From contig JACYXH010000522.1 in the NCBI GenBank assembly GCA_026745465.1, forward strand, positions 2,430,377-2,494,376: a stretch of 64,000 bases of DNA, written 5' to 3'. Shown one piece after another: positions 61,240 through 64,000 of this stretch. Each line of letters begins with the position of its first letter. Positions within the stretch are counted from its first letter, which is position 1. The position numbers and the translations under genes are program-made. The notes beneath the pieces were generated by a model. That model saw only the letters and a program-made list of their open reading frames with translations. It made no database searches and was not told where the DNA came from. The DNA is from Lota lota. Lineage: Eukaryota; Chordata; Actinopteri; Gadiformes; Lotidae.

Positions 61240-61890
61240 GGGGGTGGGGGTTCAGAACAGCTTGAGGGGTTCTGAGAAGGAGGAAGGTGGGGGGGATGTC
61301 TCGTCGATGTGGCAGACATCTTCATCATGCAGTTGGCGGGGGTGGAGTCTGGAGGTGCTTGGAGGGAAGAGGAAGCCTTTTCATTGGTCCGTTGTTAAAC
61401 AATGGGCTGAAATGGAAATGGATGTTTCATAATTTCCCAGCGATGCTTCACAAAGTGCCAGGAGATCCATGTCTACGTTTATCCGTCTTTATCACAGTAA
61501 CACGAGATATGGACAAGGGGAAGCCTGTCTCTGGAAAACCACTGTGTTGAAATGTAGTTGCGGGGAAATGTGTTTGTTCAGTCGGATTAGGTTGGTACTG
61601 TGAGAATTTTGCTTTAAGAGCGATGCAAATACAGTGATCGATGTGTGAAAAAGCTGATTTGGTCATGCTATTTTATTTAGTATTGACAATTACCTCATGT
61701 CTTTTAGAAAAGAAAAAGTGAAATCATTAATTAGAGGAAGACTATGTTGTTAGGTTTCCATTCATGACTATTTATGTTTGGGTCTTCCATTTAATACAGA
61801 ACTTCTGAGGTTCCACATGTGTTCCACGACAATTGTTCCACAACAATTGTGTACTTATTGCCCACCACAGTGTTGCTACAGTAGTTTCAG
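61240..61890. other. Unannotated stretch
   Basis: G-rich near 61220-61260, then AT-rich. No gene is supported. Confidence 0.4.
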
Positions 61891-61896
61891 TAACAC

Positions 61897-63323
61897 TTTA
61901 CCTGGATAGTCAACAGTTTAGTAGTCATTTAATATCAGTTGAGCATCAGTTGAGGATCAACATTGTCTCAGTTTAGTGTCGGTTGACACTCACTTGACAT
62001 GTCCACATTATGTTGACAGGTGGATATAATTGGACATAATACAGTTCTTAAAAATAAACGTTTTCATGTAAAATGATGATCAGTTACTTTCTTCAATATG
62101 AGTAAAGATAAACCCTGCTTTTTCATAAACCTTCAAATCACAGTGGGCATATACTCCCACGTACACTCAATCCGCAATTCAAAGCTAAAACCTTTCAAAG
62201 AAAAATAAACATCTCAGGCCTGAGTCAATGCTTGGATGTGTAGTGGCCTAGAAACTGTATGGCTGCTTTACTAAGGTAGAGCCACAAAATAAAAAGCAGT
62301 CCGTGGGGGGAATGGGGAGAATGGAGAATGTAGCAGGGATGATGTACAACGTTTAATGGGTGTTGAATGGTGACAGGGTGGAGTCCAGGCAAACGGGAAA
62401 GTGCTAGGAGAAGCAGCTGCAAGCAACAAGGACGTTTGCATTAGCATTCGGGTAGTGTGTTGCTACCTCTTACTCCCAATTCCCTCCACAGTGTGGCCTA
62501 TTCATGAAAAGAAAACTTGTATCTGATTGTATTTAATTGCGATAGATTCAGCAATATTGCCCCTGCCCTTGGGTCATCCTCTTTGTATCTGCATGCCTTT
62601 GGTTTCATAGAAATAAACTTTTGTCATGTGTGAGCAACTTTCTGTCACAAGTCAGCAGAGCGTTCAAGTTTTCAAGTGTTTTCCACTTTTGCTGTGTTCA
62701 ACACCTGTGTTACCACTTAAGAAGCATGCTGGTCATGTACTAATAACCAAACTAATAACCAAAAATGCATGATTGATCACTACTCTGATGGCAAGGTTAA
62801 AACGGTATAAAGTCTTTGTTAATGGGACATGGTAGAACTGACAGTATGCCAGATCTTACTAAGAATTGGTCACGTACAGAACATCAAATACCATGTCATA
62901 AACTCAGTTTTCTGTCTTCAAATCCTCCCCGGCCAAAGACAATTGTGGAAAGAGGCCATGAGGTCGTGGTCCTGACGGGATTCTGTAGAACGAAATGTCT
63001 GCTGACGGAATACCAATTATTACAACCAAACAAATAACAACCGGTAATTTTGATGCTGCCAACAGTTTTAATTATTATTATTGATATAAAGTGTGATGAT
63101 CGTCTGCATGAACGGGGCACAATGGTACTTCTGTTGCCGCAATGCACGCACATATTTTCAATGACTTAGCCTGTAAAAGGGTCTGTTGAGTGTCGACACA
63201 ATGTTGACAAGTCAAGTGAGTGTCAACTGACACTAAACTGAGACAATGTTGAAATTCAGCTGATATTCAACTGAAACTAATTTGATACTAAATTAATACT
63301 CAACTGTGGACAATCCAGGTAAA
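61897..63323. mobile_element. Non-autonomous element with about 125-bp inverted arms, 1.43 kb
   Basis: The left arm (61897-62018) and right arm (63191-63323) are inverted copies. Both begin TTTACCTGGAT and share CAACATTGTCTCAGTTTAGT, GTTGACACTCACTTGAC and a TTGACA inner end. The left arm is shorter by a few indels. The 1.17-kb interior has no supported gene. No target duplication is obvious. Confidence 0.82.
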
Positions 63324-63423
63324 TCTATTTTGAAGGACAGATTTAGAAGAAAGAGAAAGATGGAAAAAAATAAAGGGTCACACATGAAGTGTGGCACCAC
63401 TTATCTTTGGTATGGGAGAAGAA

Positions 63424-63426
<3 letters not shown>

Positions 63427-63489
<63 letters not shown>

Positions 63490-63592
63490 ATGTGCGTGTG
63501 TGCGTGTGTGCGTGCGTGTGCCCCTGTGTACTGAGGAGAAAGTCGTGACCGTACATGATGCGTTTTGAATTACAATAGCATTCTAGCTGAAG

Positions 63593-63652
<60 letters not shown>
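63427..63652. repeat. Two GT microsatellites
   Basis: A pure GT run at 63427-63487 and a pure GT run at 63596-63650, with a TGCGTG-interrupted stretch after the first. Confidence 0.95.
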
Positions 63653-63653
<1 letters not shown>

Positions 63654-63879
63654 TGTGCATGTGTCTTTGTATGGGGGACACCATTCCTTAGGGGCTTAGT
63701 TAGTTGACACATTATTGTACCACACACACACACACACAGCTAGTAAACCACAAGGTGAACTGAGTTGACAGCCACCTGGTGACACCCCGCCCGACTCCTT
63801 CCACATCATGACTCCTCCCCTACCTTTACCCCTCCCCATCTAGCCTCCTCCCCCATCCTAAGTGACACATTTGCGGACA

Positions 63880-63955
63880 GGAATGGATGGAAGGAGAGAG
63901 GGAGCCAGGGAGAGAGAGAGGGGGGAGAGAGAGAGAGAGACGCGGGGGGGAAAAG
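63880..63955. repeat. GA-rich polypurine tract
   Basis: GAGAGA and GGGG words near the right edge of the window. Confidence 0.8.
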
Positions 63956-64000
63956 GACATTACAGTGCAGAAGAAAACAAACTTCATCCATCCCTCAATT

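Overview
This is a gene-poor stretch of vertebrate DNA, most likely from a teleost fish. It has no bacterial-style gene density, introns with GT-AG boundaries, tRNA-derived SINE-like repeats, L2-like and other LINE remnants, several fold-back DNA transposons, and very many long dinucleotide tracts. Microsatellites of GT/CA, GA/CT and GATA/GACA recur every few hundred bases and some exceed 130 bp. Such density is known from microsatellite-rich fish genomes, gadiforms (cod relatives) among them. Naming that group is inference, and no host single-copy gene anchors the species.

Layout. 1-13.9 kb: unique AT-rich DNA with short tandem repeats, a helicase Walker A remnant (3.0 kb), a SINE (3.9 kb), part of a non-autonomous DNA transposon (5.9 kb), a 28-base G run and a 170-bp GA tract (8-8.8 kb). 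13.9-15.3 kb: a 1.3-kb GATA/GACA array. 16.4-16.9 kb: a 36/72-bp higher-order satellite. 24.0-25.3 kb: a 30/33-bp minisatellite organised into 66-bp and 186-bp higher-order units, open in several frames. 32.8-36.1 kb: a cluster of fold-back elements, a 41-base G homopolymer, and a TA-flanked element with an interior of repeated GATATC and ACTAGT palindromes. 37.1-38.7 kb: the 3' half of a LINE on the minus strand, with a YMDD reverse-transcriptase box.

38,840-47,336 is the only convincing gene-bearing unit. It is an 8.5-kb EnSpm/CACTA-type DNA transposon with CACTG-starting terminal inverted repeats, a likely 2-bp CA target duplication, and TCCGTA/ACGGA-type subterminal repeats. It carries an uninterrupted transposase of 888-918 residues with four C2H2 zinc fingers. 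A second gene of seven exons encodes a SAM-like protein of about 516 residues, resembling the SAMD3-like proteins of fish. The two reading frames overlap by 13 bases. A strong splice donor in the left arm and a strong acceptor just before the second start codon could skip the transposase entirely. That layout recalls how plant En/Spm makes TNPA and TNPD from one locus. The second gene has a one-base frame break at exon 4.

47.3-64 kb returns to unique AT-rich DNA, microsatellites, polypurine tracts, an L2-like 3' end (53 kb), a 45-bp-arm hairpin (60.1 kb) and a 1.4-kb element with about 125-bp inverted arms (61.9-63.3 kb). No rRNA, functional tRNA, CRISPR array or host protein-coding gene could be supported.
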